Counted from the stretch's first letter, positions 36,168-45,761 are shown. The stretch: 64,000 nt of DNA from Nostocales cyanobacterium LEGE 12452 (GCA_015206945.1 JADEXV010000009.1:1-64000); one strand, 5' to 3'. Notes: generated from the sequence alone by a model not told the origin. Numbers and translations: made by a program.

Positions 36168-36686
36168 ATGTTGAGATTAAGTAATGCACGTAATTTTTTC
36201 ATATTAATGTGCTTGTTTTTTTTCTATTGTTATGATGCCAATTCATCTAGCGCTGCTGCTCCAATAGACAACCAGCCAAAATTTTTGGTTAATAGGAGAT
36301 GTAATATAAGTTTCGATCCGCAAATAAATCAGTTTACACTTCGCTCTCCTATAACTGTAAATGCACAATCGCCAAGGGCTAGATGTATCATTAGAATTGA
36401 TACCTCTAATACTCAAAAGCAATTTAGGCTCGTGCCTTTAGCTGTAAAAGGTGTAGTAAAGAAAGGATCAGCACGAATAGCTATCACATCATTTTTACTT
36501 GGGGATAAAGCAACACCATATCAAATAACATATGGAAATGCTAGAAATTTTGATTTGACCAAGCAAATACTTCCAACTAACTATACAACTACAGGAAAAA
36601 GTGTTTTAGGCGTTAATTTAGTATTAACAACAACCGGAGGAGAATTAGAGTTGACAGATATGAAGTTTGCACTTCAACAACAATAA
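36168..36686 (+). CDS. Secreted protein, distant tandem relative of the preceding gene
   Basis: A 172-residue protein with a signal peptide (FFILMCLFFFYCYDANSSSAAA). The ATG at 36168 is chosen because a ggagagaaag ribosome-binding site precedes it; the frame is open further upstream to 36120. Two cysteines in the mature part (RRCNISFD and RARCIIRID) and the late VLGVNLVLTTTGGELEL strand parallel the upstream DUF4360-like protein, although identity is low. AT-rich codon use. Function unknown. Confidence 0.65.
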   Translation: MLRLSNARNFFILMCLFFFYCYDANSSSAAAPIDNQPKFLVNRRCNISFDPQINQFTLRSPITVNAQSPRARCIIRIDTSNTQKQFRLVPLAVKGVVKKGSARIAITSFLLGDKATPYQITYGNARNFDLTKQILPTNYTTTGKSVLGVNLVLTTTGGELELTDMKFALQQQ

Positions 36687-36828
36687 TAAGCTCAATTTTG
36701 AGCGATGCTCCCCAATTCTGATGACGTTGCGTTTGCAATCAAGGTGCTGTCAATATTGGCAAAGGCAGCGATAACTGCAAAGTCAGTACCTTGTTAAGTT
36801 ATTATAGTGACAACTCCATACGTAAGTT

Positions 36829-38280
36829 CTAATTCCAATTGCGGCGGAAATGGAAGAAGCCTTCTAAAAGCTCTTGCAAAGCAATATTGCTATTTAACCT
36901 CTGTTTACTCCACTCTCTTGCAGTTCGTTCCAGAATTTCTGAGAAACTAGGATAGGCAGGAGATAAATATGCTAAATGTTTGACTTTAATTTTTTGTGAT
37001 ATTGCCAAGGCAATCAAATTAATTAATTCGCCAGCTTCTGCCCCCAATATCGAAGCTCCTAAAATTTCCCCATTGCGTAGCACAATTAATTTACACATAC
37101 CAGTGGTTTCATCCCGAAGTTGGGCTGCTGCCACTGTTTTAAAATATTGCCGCAAAACTAAAATTTTATCTCGGCTAAATAGGCGTTTTGCCTGTGCCTC
37201 TGTCAAACCCACTTGCGCCAACATCGGCACAGAAAATATTGCCCAAGGAATTGAGGAATAATTTACTCGTAATCTAGGGAAAAATAGTGCATTGTTCAGA
37301 GCAATTTTTGCTTCATAATTAGCAACATTGGCAAAGTCATAACCACCAATTACATCACCACAAGCATAAATGCGCTGGTTAGTGGTTTGCAGTTTATCAT
37401 TCACCACTAAGCTACGACGATGCCATTTCACACCGACTGCTGCCAGATTTAGAGGTTCAAGATTTGGCTGTTGTCCAGTCGCCACTAGAATTTCATCAGT
37501 TTCAATCGCCTTATCTCCTGCTTGAACCCACTTTTTATTTTCAATTAGCCTCACCTGAGTTACTGGTTTTTCGGTGAGGACGCGCACACCTTCTACTTCC
37601 AACTGCGCCTGAAGCAATATGGCTATCTCAGGGTCTAGATATGGAAGAACATAAGGATGCTTGACTACCAGCGTCACGTTGCAACCAAACCTTGCTAAAG
37701 TTTGGGCAATTTCAACGCTTTGGGGAATTCCACCGATAATTACCCAATTTTTGGGTAATGTCGTTCCCTGGAAAGATTGCCAAATATTAGAAAGGGTTAG
37801 ATAGCCAGTGGTTTGCAATCCTTCAATCTCAGGAATTTCTGGACGCGAACCACTAGCCAGCAAATAAGTACGGGCACGTAGTAGGCGATTGTTTACGGCA
37901 AAAGCCAGTTGGGGTGAAGATTGAAATTGACCACTGCCAACAATGACATCGACTCCCTGCGCGGCTAGGATAGCTGGGGAATGCTGTTCTTGGAGATTTG
38001 AAGCGACGCATTGAGCATACAGCATCGCTTCTTGCCATGCCATAGATATATGGCATTCTTCTGAGGTATCAGTGTGTGTGGCATGAATACCAAAACCAGC
38101 CGCATCCTTCAACTTCTGCGCTAGTTTACCAATTTCGGTAAGAGCATAGTGATGAGTAAACCCATAGTCTGCTTTGGGTTGTACCAGGGCAACTGTAGCA
38201 CGTAGTTGGGTTGCAGCAAGTGCAGCATAGTATCCAGCAAGACTGCCGCCAATAATTACAACATCGTAGTCAATTGTCAT
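36829..38280 (-). CDS. Class I pyridine nucleotide-disulfide oxidoreductase fold, redox cysteines missing
   Basis: A 483-residue flavoprotein with the fold of dihydrolipoamide dehydrogenase and mercuric reductase: FAD motif IIGGSLAGYYAA (about 9-20), NAD-type motif IIGGIPQSVEIAQ (about 180-192), second FAD motif RIYACGDVIGG (about 304-314) and a C-terminal dimerisation domain (about 340-460). The redox-active CxxxxC that should follow the first FAD strand is absent: the equivalent region reads DYGFTHHYALTEIG. The C-terminal His-Pro...Glu pair is also changed, to AYPSFSEIL. So this is not a working disulphide reductase; it may be an NAD(P)H oxidase, quinone reductase or transhydrogenase-like enzyme. 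It is often annotated as mercuric reductase, which the sequence does not support. Confidence 0.85.
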   Translation of the reverse strand: MTIDYDVVIIGGSLAGYYAALAATQLRATVALVQPKADYGFTHHYALTEIGKLAQKLKDAAGFGIHATHTDTSEECHISMAWQEAMLYAQCVASNLQEQHSPAILAAQGVDVIVGSGQFQSSPQLAFAVNNRLLRARTYLLASGSRPEIPEIEGLQTTGYLTLSNIWQSFQGTTLPKNWVIIGGIPQSVEIAQTLARFGCNVTLVVKHPYVLPYLDPEIAILLQAQLEVEGVRVLTEKPVTQVRLIENKKWVQAGDKAIETDEILVATGQQPNLEPLNLAAVGVKWHRRSLVVNDKLQTTNQRIYACGDVIGGYDFANVANYEAKIALNNALFFPRLRVNYSSIPWAIFSVPMLAQVGLTEAQAKRLFSRDKILVLRQYFKTVAAAQLRDETTGMCKLIVLRNGEILGASILGAEAGELINLIALAISQKIKVKHLAYLSPAYPSFSEILERTAREWSKQRLNSNIALQELLEGFFHFRRNWN

Positions 38281-38312
38281 TTGTCATTTGTCATTTGTCA
38301 TTGGGCATTGGG
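38276..38312. repeat. Heptanucleotide tandem repeat (tttgtca)
   Basis: At least four units of tttgtca followed by degenerate cattgggcattggg. It overlaps the start codon of the flavoprotein gene, so slippage here could alter its translation start region. Confidence 0.85.
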
Positions 38313-38356
38313 TATGGGAGAGAATGAAAGATTACCTCATCTTCCTTACTCTCCAC

Positions 38357-39448
38357 TCACTGCCCACTCAGCACTGAGTTTAGCGCTGTTAGTAAGCGTT
38401 GGTTATCTGACTCTTCACGTACAGCAACCCGGAAAAAGCGATCGCCTAGTTCTTTAAAACTAAGGCAATCGCGGATTAAAATCTGGTGATACTTGAGTAA
38501 TTGTTGCTGTAACTGGGAAGTAGATTCTTGGGACTCAACCAGTAAAAAGTTAGCAGCACTTGGTTGGGGTTGTAATCCTGGGATTTCAGCTAAACCCTGA
38601 AACAGTTGGTTTCGCGCAGGTGTTAGCCATGCCCAAGTTTGCTGCTGAAACTCCGTATCTTGGAGTGCTGCAATTGCCGCCGCTGCCGCTAGTGTGTTTA
38701 CAGGCCAAGGATCGCGCCATAGCTGCCATTTAGCTAGGCAGTCAGGGTGTGCGATCGCATATCCTAATCGCAGTCCTGGGAGACTGTAAAATTTGGTCAG
38801 CGATCGCAATACTACTAAATTCGGATATTCCTGCACCACCGGAATCAGGCTTTGTTCCTCATTGGGCGGCACAAAATCCATAAATGCTTCATCCACCACA
38901 ACCAAAGCAAATTGCTCCAGGTAGGGCAAAATAGACTCCCGTGAAAATAGCTTTCCGCTTGGGTTATGAGGGTTATTTAGCAATAGTCCGCAGTGAGTGC
39001 TGAGTGCTAAGTACTGAGTATTGAGTAAAACCAGTAACTCAGCACTCGGCACTCGTTGCTCATAACTAATTAGGGGACACTCCAGCACATTAGCGTTGTA
39101 CGCTGCCAAGGTTCGGTAGTAGTCGCCAAAGGCTGGAGTGATTAAAATTGTCGCGGCTAATTGAGCTAATTCCCTACCGATTAGAGTAAGTAATTCCGCG
39201 GAGCCGTTACCCGGCAGAACCCACTCAGGCGGCAATTGATGGAAGTGACTGAGAGCTAGTCTCAGTTCACTATAGTTTGGGTCTGGATAGTGCTTAAGAT
39301 TACCAATTTGGGACTTAATAGCAGCGATCGCGCTATTTGGAGGCCCCAACGGGCTGATGCTAGCAGAAAAATCCAGAATAGCATCAGGGGGACAGCCAGC
39401 CAGTGCTGCTGCCCAGGCTAAATTTCCCCCGTGTGCAGGTTGCCGCAT
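38357..39448 (-). CDS. cobD: CobD-like PLP enzyme (threonine-phosphate decarboxylase)
   Basis: A 363-residue fold-type I PLP enzyme of the histidinol-phosphate aminotransferase/CobD group. The HGGN opening (HGGNLAWAAALAGC) and DFSASISPLGPP are typical of cobalamin CobD/CobC proteins, which decarboxylate L-threonine phosphate to the aminopropanol phosphate used in the nucleotide loop. PLP-binding region: SLTKFYSLPGLRLGYA with the Schiff-base Lys. An odd segment, SYEQRVPSAELLVLLNTQYL (continuing to about residue 152), is encoded by an in-frame short-repeat insertion (38992-39062), so that stretch is probably not ancestral. No other cobalamin genes are nearby. Confidence 0.82.
   Translation of the reverse strand: MRQPAHGGNLAWAAALAGCPPDAILDFSASISPLGPPNSAIAAIKSQIGNLKHYPDPNYSELRLALSHFHQLPPEWVLPGNGSAELLTLIGRELAQLAATILITPAFGDYYRTLAAYNANVLECPLISYEQRVPSAELLVLLNTQYLALSTHCGLLLNNPHNPSGKLFSRESILPYLEQFALVVVDEAFMDFVPPNEEQSLIPVVQEYPNLVVLRSLTKFYSLPGLRLGYAIAHPDCLAKWQLWRDPWPVNTLAAAAAIAALQDTEFQQQTWAWLTPARNQLFQGLAEIPGLQPQPSAANFLLVESQESTSQLQQQLLKYHQILIRDCLSFKELGDRFFRVAVREESDNQRLLTALNSVLSGQ
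38992..39062. repeat. In-frame STRR insertion inside cobD
   Basis: Degenerate heptamers (gtgctga type) on the left and their inverted versions (actcagcactcggcactc) on the right form about 70 bases of inverted repeat. The same pair of arms occurs outside genes at 50533-50662. Reading frame of cobD is kept through it. Confidence 0.8.
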
Positions 39449-39474
39449 TAAAAAAGGGTTCCCGAAGACAGAAC

Positions 39475-39759
39475 CTATGCTTTTGGGGGTGCTACCTTTT
39501 CTCTAAACAGTTTTCCTGCGGAGAAGGCAGGAACCCTCGTCGCTGGAATTTCCATTTTTTCATTTGTTTTCGGGTTGCGACCTTCACGAGCTTTACGTTC
39601 CCGTGATTCAAATGAGCCAAATCCCACCAACGTTACCTTATCACCAGAGGAAACCGCTTCAATAATCGTTTCCAAAGCGGCAGTTAAGACTGCATCCGCT
39701 TGTTTCTTGGTAACACTAGCCTTTTCAGCTACGGCATCAACTAATTCACCCTTGTTCAT
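39475..39759 (-). CDS. hup: HU-family DNA-binding protein
   Basis: A 94-residue histone-like protein: MNKGELVDAVAEKASVTKKQ opening and the central GFGSFESRERKAREGRNP, the HU signature with its DNA-grasping arm. It compacts and bends chromosomal DNA. Length and start are canonical. A long gene-free region lies upstream. In Anabaena an HU protein is also needed for heterocyst development, but whether this is that gene is not shown. Confidence 0.95.
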   Translation of the reverse strand: MNKGELVDAVAEKASVTKKQADAVLTAALETIIEAVSSGDKVTLVGFGSFESRERKAREGRNPKTNEKMEIPATRVPAFSAGKLFREKVAPPKA

Positions 39760-40658
39760 ATCAAACTCCTGAAGGTTTACTTGAGATTTCAGTACGGACG
39801 TGCATTAATACATTTGTACTGAAATATTTGCTTGCGGAAATACAAAAATCATCCTTTGGGAGTATTTTTACTCAAAACGCCTGTACATCCCATCGGCTCG
39901 ACTTTTCAATGAATCATTCTAAGGTGTTGTAGCCTGATGTGGATAGATGAAACCATTAATTTATATAGATTTCAGGATTTTTTGTAATTTTAGAGTACTT
40001 GTTTCACTAAAAACCACCCCAAAAGTAGGAAAAAATACCTAGTAAATCCCGCAATTGCAAAGAAAACAGGGGGGTAGGAAGGCGGGAGATGGTCAACGTT
40101 TGTTGGCATTCATTACCGATGTTGAAGAGTTATTGCTGAAATTAACCAATTTTTATGGAAATTGAAAGCTCAGATTCCCGATTTCTCTAAAAAATCTGAT
40201 ATTTTGCTCACTTTTCATGTCTTCTGAAAAATCCAACGCAAAATTTAACTCCCTAACAAGCTTCTTTAGTCAAGAAAGGGTAAAAATCAAAGCTTCTCTT
40301 CTACAAGGCTATCCATTAGTCACATCTTTCTTAACATTTGTGTAGCGATGCCTACGGCAGTAAACTACGCTGCGACAACTTCTTCTAGTGCGTTCGTTAC
40401 GTGTAGCTTGCTTCGACATAGGAGTATGATGAACGCAAACCCTTATAAGTAAAATGCCGGAGTGAGCCAATCCCTAGCAGGAATTTTCTGTTGCACCCAA
40501 GCCCGAAAAGCACGGGACTAAATTACAGCATTTTCCTGCAACGCCTCAGTTACTTATCTGCTCTGCGCGGAGAATTCTGTGAACAAGAAGATCCCCAACT
40601 TCTTTAAGAAGTTGGGGATCTGAGCCTTTAGTAGAGGTGACTCATCTACTCATTATCT
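39760..40658. other. Gene-free stretch with repeats between HU and pilQ
   Basis: About 900 bases. It contains the hup promoter on the left, repeat-like stretches near 40345-40425 (gcgatgcctacggcag, gtagcttgcttcgacatagg) and a long hairpin at 40589-40621. No gene is recognised. Confidence 0.5.
40589..40621. repeat. Long perfect hairpin 3' of pilQ
   Basis: agatccccaacttctt (40589-40604) is mirrored by aagaagttggggatct (40606-40621) as exact inverse. It lies 38 bases beyond the pilQ stop, so it could terminate or protect the pilMNOQ message; the form is also a common Nostoc dispersed repeat. Confidence 0.8.
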
Positions 40659-42833
40659 CTATTGCCTGCCAGGAACCTTCAACCCACGACGCTCAAGGAT
40701 TTGCCGCACCTCTGGGCTGGGCGCATAGTTATAGCCGTAGGAGGAGTTTTCAGAGTCATCGATAATTTGAGGTGTGAGTAACACAATCACCTCTTGACGC
40801 TGGTTGGTTTTGTTTGTACTTCTAAACAGCGAACCAATCAGCGGAAGATCACCCAAGATAGGAATCTTAGTTACTGAAACTCGATCTTGATCTTGAATGA
40901 TGCCGCTGAGAATTAGTGTCTGACCATCTCGCAGGCGAATTGTGCCGGAAGTTAGGGAGCGTTGAGAAATTAAAATGATTTGACCATTACCTGTATCTGC
41001 TACACCTGCTGGAGATTTGACTTGGGGAGCAACTTGTAGAGAAACAAAACCGTTGTCATCAATTTTTTCTACTTGGACAGCAAGAATTAACCCTACAGTT
41101 TCTTTTTGTGCATTTCGCACTTCTCTAGAGCCACCAGGTGTGTCAGTTATAGTTACTGTTATATCTCCTACAACTTGCTGAGTTAGTTGGACATCAGCCG
41201 TCTGTCCTTCTTGCACAATTAGGGTTGGGTCAGTCAAAATCTTGGCATTGCCATTTGTAACCTGAGCCTGCAAACTAGCCAGAAGACGCTTGGGGAACTG
41301 GTATGGCGATGCAAGAGTGCCAGCGAAATTATTGATAATCGGTGTACTAGTCAAGCTGTTTCTCGCTTCAGTAGTAGCAGCTGGTCTAGAACCGCCAAAA
41401 TTCAGAGATGCGACACCGCCTTCATTAGTAAAGAAGTTATTACCAACCCCAAAGGAAAAGCTAGTGTTGAAATCATTAGCTGCCAAGAGGTTGACGTCGA
41501 TAATTCTGACGTTAACTGCTACTTGACGTCGGCGGATATCAAGAGGAGTAATTTGAGCTAACGCAATCTCAACTAACCTAGGAGTACCAATCAGAGTAAT
41601 AGTACTGGTTCGCTCGTCTCCTAATACTTGTAAACCTCTAAGTAGGGGAATTGAGTCGGTAAATTTAATACGTTGAGCCGTTAAATCCGAGTCTTCAGCT
41701 GTATTTGTTTGCTTTCCGTCTGCTGTACCCGCTACTTGTGTAGTGACCCTAGTTATCTTTGGTTCAGCATTGACAGCACTCTCTGCTCCCAGGTTAACTA
41801 AAACCCTTAAGATTTCTTTCACTTTTGCTTGGTTAATTCTCAGGTTCCGTATTACTACATCACGAGTTGAATTAGGCAGTTTAGGTGCCACAAAAATCGT
41901 GCGTCCACTGCGATTAGCTTCTAGTCCACTCAAGCGCAAAACGTAGTTAAATACATCTTGCACTGGCTCGTTTTCTATATCGAGGGAGATTGTTTGATAT
42001 ACTTGCTTTTCAGTATCACCAGCACCCTGAGATGAAGTTACAGTAGATCCCTTATCTTCTCCTCCTGCATAAGCCAAGTTCATACCAGCAGCACGAGCCA
42101 GCAATGACAAAACCTCACGTATTGGAGCATCTCGCAGTACTAGACGAGGTACACGTTCCTGAGTTGCTAAGTCAACGCTGCTAGGAGAAGCATCGGTAGC
42201 CGAAATAGCAATATCTCCCACTGGTGGGGCGACGGCTCTAGGTAAGAAAGGTGGAGCCTGACTCAGAGGTTGACCTGGGCCAGCAGCTTGTGCAGGTTGT
42301 CCGTCAATGGTGACTTGCGGGTTAGGAACGAGAACACTTGGCTTTTGACCAGGTTGGGCTGGGGCTGGAGTTGTAACAGGTGGTGCTGTGGATGTGGGGG
42401 CTGTTGGCGCTGATGCTGTAGTGCCTGTGGATGGGCTAAAGCTGAGTGTAATCCCATTTTGCGATCGCACCACAGGTTGACTGCCAGGTGCATCGTTGCT
42501 GCCCGTTACTGTCACCCGAACACTATTAGCATCAAGCTGATTAACCTCGACAGATGCAATTCCTGGTGCTGGGTTATCTTGACGAAAGCTATTACCTTGT
42601 GGTAATCGTAATTGAGTATTGATAACATCAGCGACTAAAGCCTTGCCTCTTTTTGTAGTGAAAACTTGGGGGCGCGACCCAGAAGAAGTTTTCAAAGCAA
42701 CGCTAATTCCACCATTAACGGGATTTAACTGGACATTAGTAACTTGACTAATTTGTGCCCAAACTGGTTGAGCCGCCAAAAATACAAAAGCGGCAGTACC
42801 TAAAATAAAACTATTACCGTGAAGCTGTTTCAC
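40659..42833 (-). CDS. pilQ: Type IV pilus secretin PilQ
   Basis: A 724-residue outer-membrane secretin. After a signal peptide (ends near PVWAQ, residue 26) come an AMIN-like beta domain (about 30-135), a Pro/Thr/Ala-rich linker (about 135-205), an STN-type domain (RLVLRDAPIREVLSLLARAA, about 230-310) and N-type secretin domain, then the secretin beta-barrel (about 480-690), with VQEGQTADV and GQTLILSGIIQDQDR typical of its end. It forms the gated channel for the pilus fibre needed for motility, DNA uptake and hormogonium function. It follows pilO by about 280 bases containing no gene. Confidence 0.95.
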   Translation of the reverse strand: MKQLHGNSFILGTAAFVFLAAQPVWAQISQVTNVQLNPVNGGISVALKTSSGSRPQVFTTKRGKALVADVINTQLRLPQGNSFRQDNPAPGIASVEVNQLDANSVRVTVTGSNDAPGSQPVVRSQNGITLSFSPSTGTTASAPTAPTSTAPPVTTPAPAQPGQKPSVLVPNPQVTIDGQPAQAAGPGQPLSQAPPFLPRAVAPPVGDIAISATDASPSSVDLATQERVPRLVLRDAPIREVLSLLARAAGMNLAYAGGEDKGSTVTSSQGAGDTEKQVYQTISLDIENEPVQDVFNYVLRLSGLEANRSGRTIFVAPKLPNSTRDVVIRNLRINQAKVKEILRVLVNLGAESAVNAEPKITRVTTQVAGTADGKQTNTAEDSDLTAQRIKFTDSIPLLRGLQVLGDERTSTITLIGTPRLVEIALAQITPLDIRRRQVAVNVRIIDVNLLAANDFNTSFSFGVGNNFFTNEGGVASLNFGGSRPAATTEARNSLTSTPIINNFAGTLASPYQFPKRLLASLQAQVTNGNAKILTDPTLIVQEGQTADVQLTQQVVGDITVTITDTPGGSREVRNAQKETVGLILAVQVEKIDDNGFVSLQVAPQVKSPAGVADTGNGQIILISQRSLTSGTIRLRDGQTLILSGIIQDQDRVSVTKIPILGDLPLIGSLFRSTNKTNQRQEVIVLLTPQIIDDSENSSYGYNYAPSPEVRQILERRGLKVPGRQ

Positions 42834-43112
42834 AGTTCATTCCTCACCTTATAAAACCCTGTTTACATACAATTTTGAGTAGGCGGTTAGAAACCGCACG
42901 CCAATTGCTTATGGGGAAACCCCATTGGTGCTAGCCTCTTCCTGTGGGAGAAGACCGCGCTTTGACTACACGAGACTTTACCCACCTACCCTGCGGGAAC
43001 GTCAACGGCGAACGTGAGTTTCAAAACCCTCAATTTTTCCTTAGTCTGCGGAAAGGGTTTGTCTACGCTTGTGTAGCCGCGAATTCTATAATTCGTCCTA
43101 GCTCTAATTTGA

Positions 43113-43877
43113 CTACTTTTTCGGAGCAGCTTTAGCTGCTGCGGCTATTTCTTCTGGACTAAGTGGCATCAATACCTGTAACTGGAATGATGTATTAATC
43201 GCTGCTGGGCCTACCTGCATCGGCGTTTTGTCTAATGGGGATCTTGACTCTACTGGAGCCAAAGTTGCTTGATAATCTTTAACTATTAACAAAGGCTGTA
43301 ACCGCTCAATGTTACGAATTATCGATTGTGTTTGTTCATAAGTTGCAGTAATCTCGGCATTGATACTACTGCGTTGCAGCTTGCCGTCAACCAGTAGTCC
43401 TAGACTGCCATCGGTAATCGGTTCTGGTTTTTGGGAAATTGGCACAAATTTCTTCAGTTTGGCTCTGACTGCATTAATAGAAGTTGGAGTATTGCCAGAC
43501 TCAACTAAGCGGTTCAAATCCAATAGCAATGTATCTAAGGTTTTTTGGTTAGCAAATAAACTTAAAACCTGAACTTTTTGCTGCTTTGCCTGTGCTAATT
43601 CGTCTTTAACTTTGTCAATCTGTTTGATATTGGCTTTTTTTTGCTCAATTTGCGCTTGCAGTTCTGTGCTTTTGGCTTGCTGCTGCTGATAGCTTTCCCA
43701 AGCTGGCATCAGCAGGTTTAAAACTATATAACCTGCTGCCGCTAAACCAGCTACCCCCACCAAGATCCCAATAATTTTTGGTGTGAAAGCAATACCAAAT
43801 ACTACAGGTGAGGCTGGCGTTGCCTGATCGAATTCCCCACCTTGTTCGGCAAAATTTAAATCATCACTCAGCGTCAT
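43113..43877 (-). CDS. pilO: Type IV pilus assembly protein PilO
   Basis: A 254-residue inner-membrane protein: short N-terminal cytosolic part, one transmembrane helix (about 34-55), a coiled coil (about 60-100, QQQQAKSTELQAQIEQKK) and a periplasmic ferredoxin-like domain. PilO pairs with PilN to link PilM to the secretin. Its start overlaps the stop of pilN by 4 bases, typical of translational coupling. The assignment rests on gene order plus architecture, as primary sequence is poorly conserved. Confidence 0.88.
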   Translation of the reverse strand: MTLSDDLNFAEQGGEFDQATPASPVVFGIAFTPKIIGILVGVAGLAAAGYIVLNLLMPAWESYQQQQAKSTELQAQIEQKKANIKQIDKVKDELAQAKQQKVQVLSLFANQKTLDTLLLDLNRLVESGNTPTSINAVRAKLKKFVPISQKPEPITDGSLGLLVDGKLQRSSINAEITATYEQTQSIIRNIERLQPLLIVKDYQATLAPVESRSPLDKTPMQVGPAAINTSFQLQVLMPLSPEEIAAAAKAAPKK

Positions 43878-44650
43878 TTTGAAATGACTCCTGTTTGTTG
43901 CATATTACGAATTCGAGTTACTAACCCCACTGTGCCTTTTTTTTCTAACTCTCGAATTAATTCCGACGCTGGAACGTCGTTCATGCTCGATTGAATAGTG
44001 TATTTAACTACTTGAGGTGGCTTAATAATTACATCAGTAGAAGATTGACTCGCACTTGCTGTTAAGGGAGCCTCTACTAACGCTGCTGTCAAAATTCTGG
44101 TTTCTGTGGACTTCAAAAACTGAGACTGTTGTAAACTCAATAAGAAATCATTGACATCATTAAAAGAACGAGCCAATCCGTTAATTTCTAATCCCCCTGC
44201 GGGATTATTTGGTGGCTGACCTGCCGCTACCGCAACGGGTGGGATTTGCTTGATATTCTCGATTTGCACTGCGCTTGGGATGCGATCGCGCAAATCTTGC
44301 AGCATGGCTGACCAAGGACGAATCTGGTCAAATACAGTTACTAAAGCTTGGGTTTCCCCTTTAATTGCATTTGTCTCGGCTTTGATTTTGTTCAGATTTC
44401 CTATTTCTGTATCTAATCTTTTGCTTTCTTGATCTAGTTGTGCAATTTGACCATCTAATTCAACAATCTTCCCTTGTAACAACCACCAACCAACTCCCAA
44501 TAAAGCTGGAAGACCTACACCTACTGCAACTCCCACATACAGTAGTGTTAAATCTCCTGTAGGAAATTTGAAGGTTATTCCTCCCTTTTTCTCAGGCTTT
44601 TTCTGGTATGCTGGGCGGTCTTTAAGAAAATTAACATCTAGGCTGTACAT
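43874..44650 (-). CDS. pilN: Type IV pilus assembly protein PilN
   Basis: A 258-residue protein. The N-terminal MYSLDVNFLKDRP includes the conserved INxL-like peptide (VNFLKDR) that binds PilM in the cytoplasm. One transmembrane helix follows (about 33-55), then a coiled coil (about 58-100) and a periplasmic domain. The start lies 4 bases after the pilM stop and the end overlaps pilO, so the three are a tight operon. Confidence 0.9.
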   Translation of the reverse strand: MYSLDVNFLKDRPAYQKKPEKKGGITFKFPTGDLTLLYVGVAVGVGLPALLGVGWWLLQGKIVELDGQIAQLDQESKRLDTEIGNLNKIKAETNAIKGETQALVTVFDQIRPWSAMLQDLRDRIPSAVQIENIKQIPPVAVAAGQPPNNPAGGLEINGLARSFNDVNDFLLSLQQSQFLKSTETRILTAALVEAPLTASASQSSTDVIIKPPQVVKYTIQSSMNDVPASELIRELEKKGTVGLVTRIRNMQQTGVISK

Positions 44651-44654
44651 TTGA

Positions 44655-45761
44655 TTACACCTCCCGCATTCCTAGACCGAGTACGATCGCCAAACCAGAG
44701 CGTTGTACCTGTGGATATTTATCAGTGTCCACTTCCAAAGCTAAAGACCCGATTGGATCTATTTGGGTAGTTGGCAAACTCAATCGTTGAGTAAAAAATT
44801 CATCTAGCTGTTGAAGTCCACCTCCTGGCCCAGCTAATAAAATCTGCGCTACCTCCAAATTTTCACTTTGATTTAGGTAAAAATCGATGGAACGGCGCAG
44901 TTCATCAGTTAGTTCTCCCAAGACTCTCAATATGGCAGCCATGCCAGGATCGAGTTCGGTAACGCCAGTTTTCCCGCCGTCTATAGGAGTTGCAGGAATA
45001 ACCATTCCGTGCAACATTTCCATATCTCGTGATGTAGGTAAGCTCATTGCCCTTGCTAAGGCAGTTTGCATTTGATAAGTCCCGATTGGGACTGTGCGTG
45101 AAAATTGCGGTACTCCGTTAACGATGATGGCGATTTCTGTACTGTCGAACTCGATATCAACTAGTACTGCTGCTTCTTGCGGGCCAAATTGTCGCAGTTG
45201 TTCGCGAATAGTCCGAATCAGAGCAAAACTGTTAATTTCTAAAACATCAATTTGTAATCCTGCCTGCTCAAATGTACTTATATAGGTATCCGTTATCTCC
45301 TTGCGGGTGGCAACTAGGAGGACGTGTACTTTTTCAATGCCATCTTCATCTACAAAATACCCAAGTTTCTGATAATCTACATCAGCCTCTTCACGAGGAT
45401 AGGGTAAGTACAAACCTGCTTCATGGTTCAGCACCATTTCTCGCAGTTCTTTATCATCTAACTCTGCTGGCACTGGTATAATCCGAACGATAGAATCTCG
45501 TCCTGGTACACCAGTAGCAACGTGAGAAGTTTTGATTTTGCTCTCAGCTAGCGCCTGCTGGATTAATTGCGCCATTGCTGGCGGGTCGTTGATTTGACCA
45601 TCGGTAACTATCCCTTCTGGAACTGCTACCGATGTATAGATTTCTAGTTTCAAGCCTTGACCCTGCTTGCGTAGCTGAACAACATTCACCCGTTCGGGAG
45701 CAAGTTCAATGCCTACCCCTTTTTTCGATTTGCCAAACAGACTATTGAAGCTTTTTACCAC
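44655..45761 (-). CDS. pilM: Type IV pilus assembly protein PilM
   Basis: A 368-residue actin-like ATPase-fold protein of the cytoplasmic pilus platform. Actin/FtsA-type motifs: GIELAPERVNVVQL (phosphate 1-like, about 18-31), VDIEFDSTEIAIIV (phosphate 2, about 196-209) and LAGPGGGLQQLDEF (adenosine motif, about 312-325). It recruits PilN. It is the first gene of pilM-pilN-pilO-pilQ and is divergent from the sugar-binding lipoprotein gene, sharing a 150-base promoter region. Confidence 0.95.
   Translation of the reverse strand: MVKSFNSLFGKSKKGVGIELAPERVNVVQLRKQGQGLKLEIYTSVAVPEGIVTDGQINDPPAMAQLIQQALAESKIKTSHVATGVPGRDSIVRIIPVPAELDDKELREMVLNHEAGLYLPYPREEADVDYQKLGYFVDEDGIEKVHVLLVATRKEITDTYISTFEQAGLQIDVLEINSFALIRTIREQLRQFGPQEAAVLVDIEFDSTEIAIIVNGVPQFSRTVPIGTYQMQTALARAMSLPTSRDMEMLHGMVIPATPIDGGKTGVTELDPGMAAILRVLGELTDELRRSIDFYLNQSENLEVAQILLAGPGGGLQQLDEFFTQRLSLPTTQIDPIGSLALEVDTDKYPQVQRSGLAIVLGLGMREV

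Noticed and set aside
36829-38280. Mercuric reductase
   Set aside because: The CxxxxC redox pair and the metal-binding C-terminal cysteines are missing.
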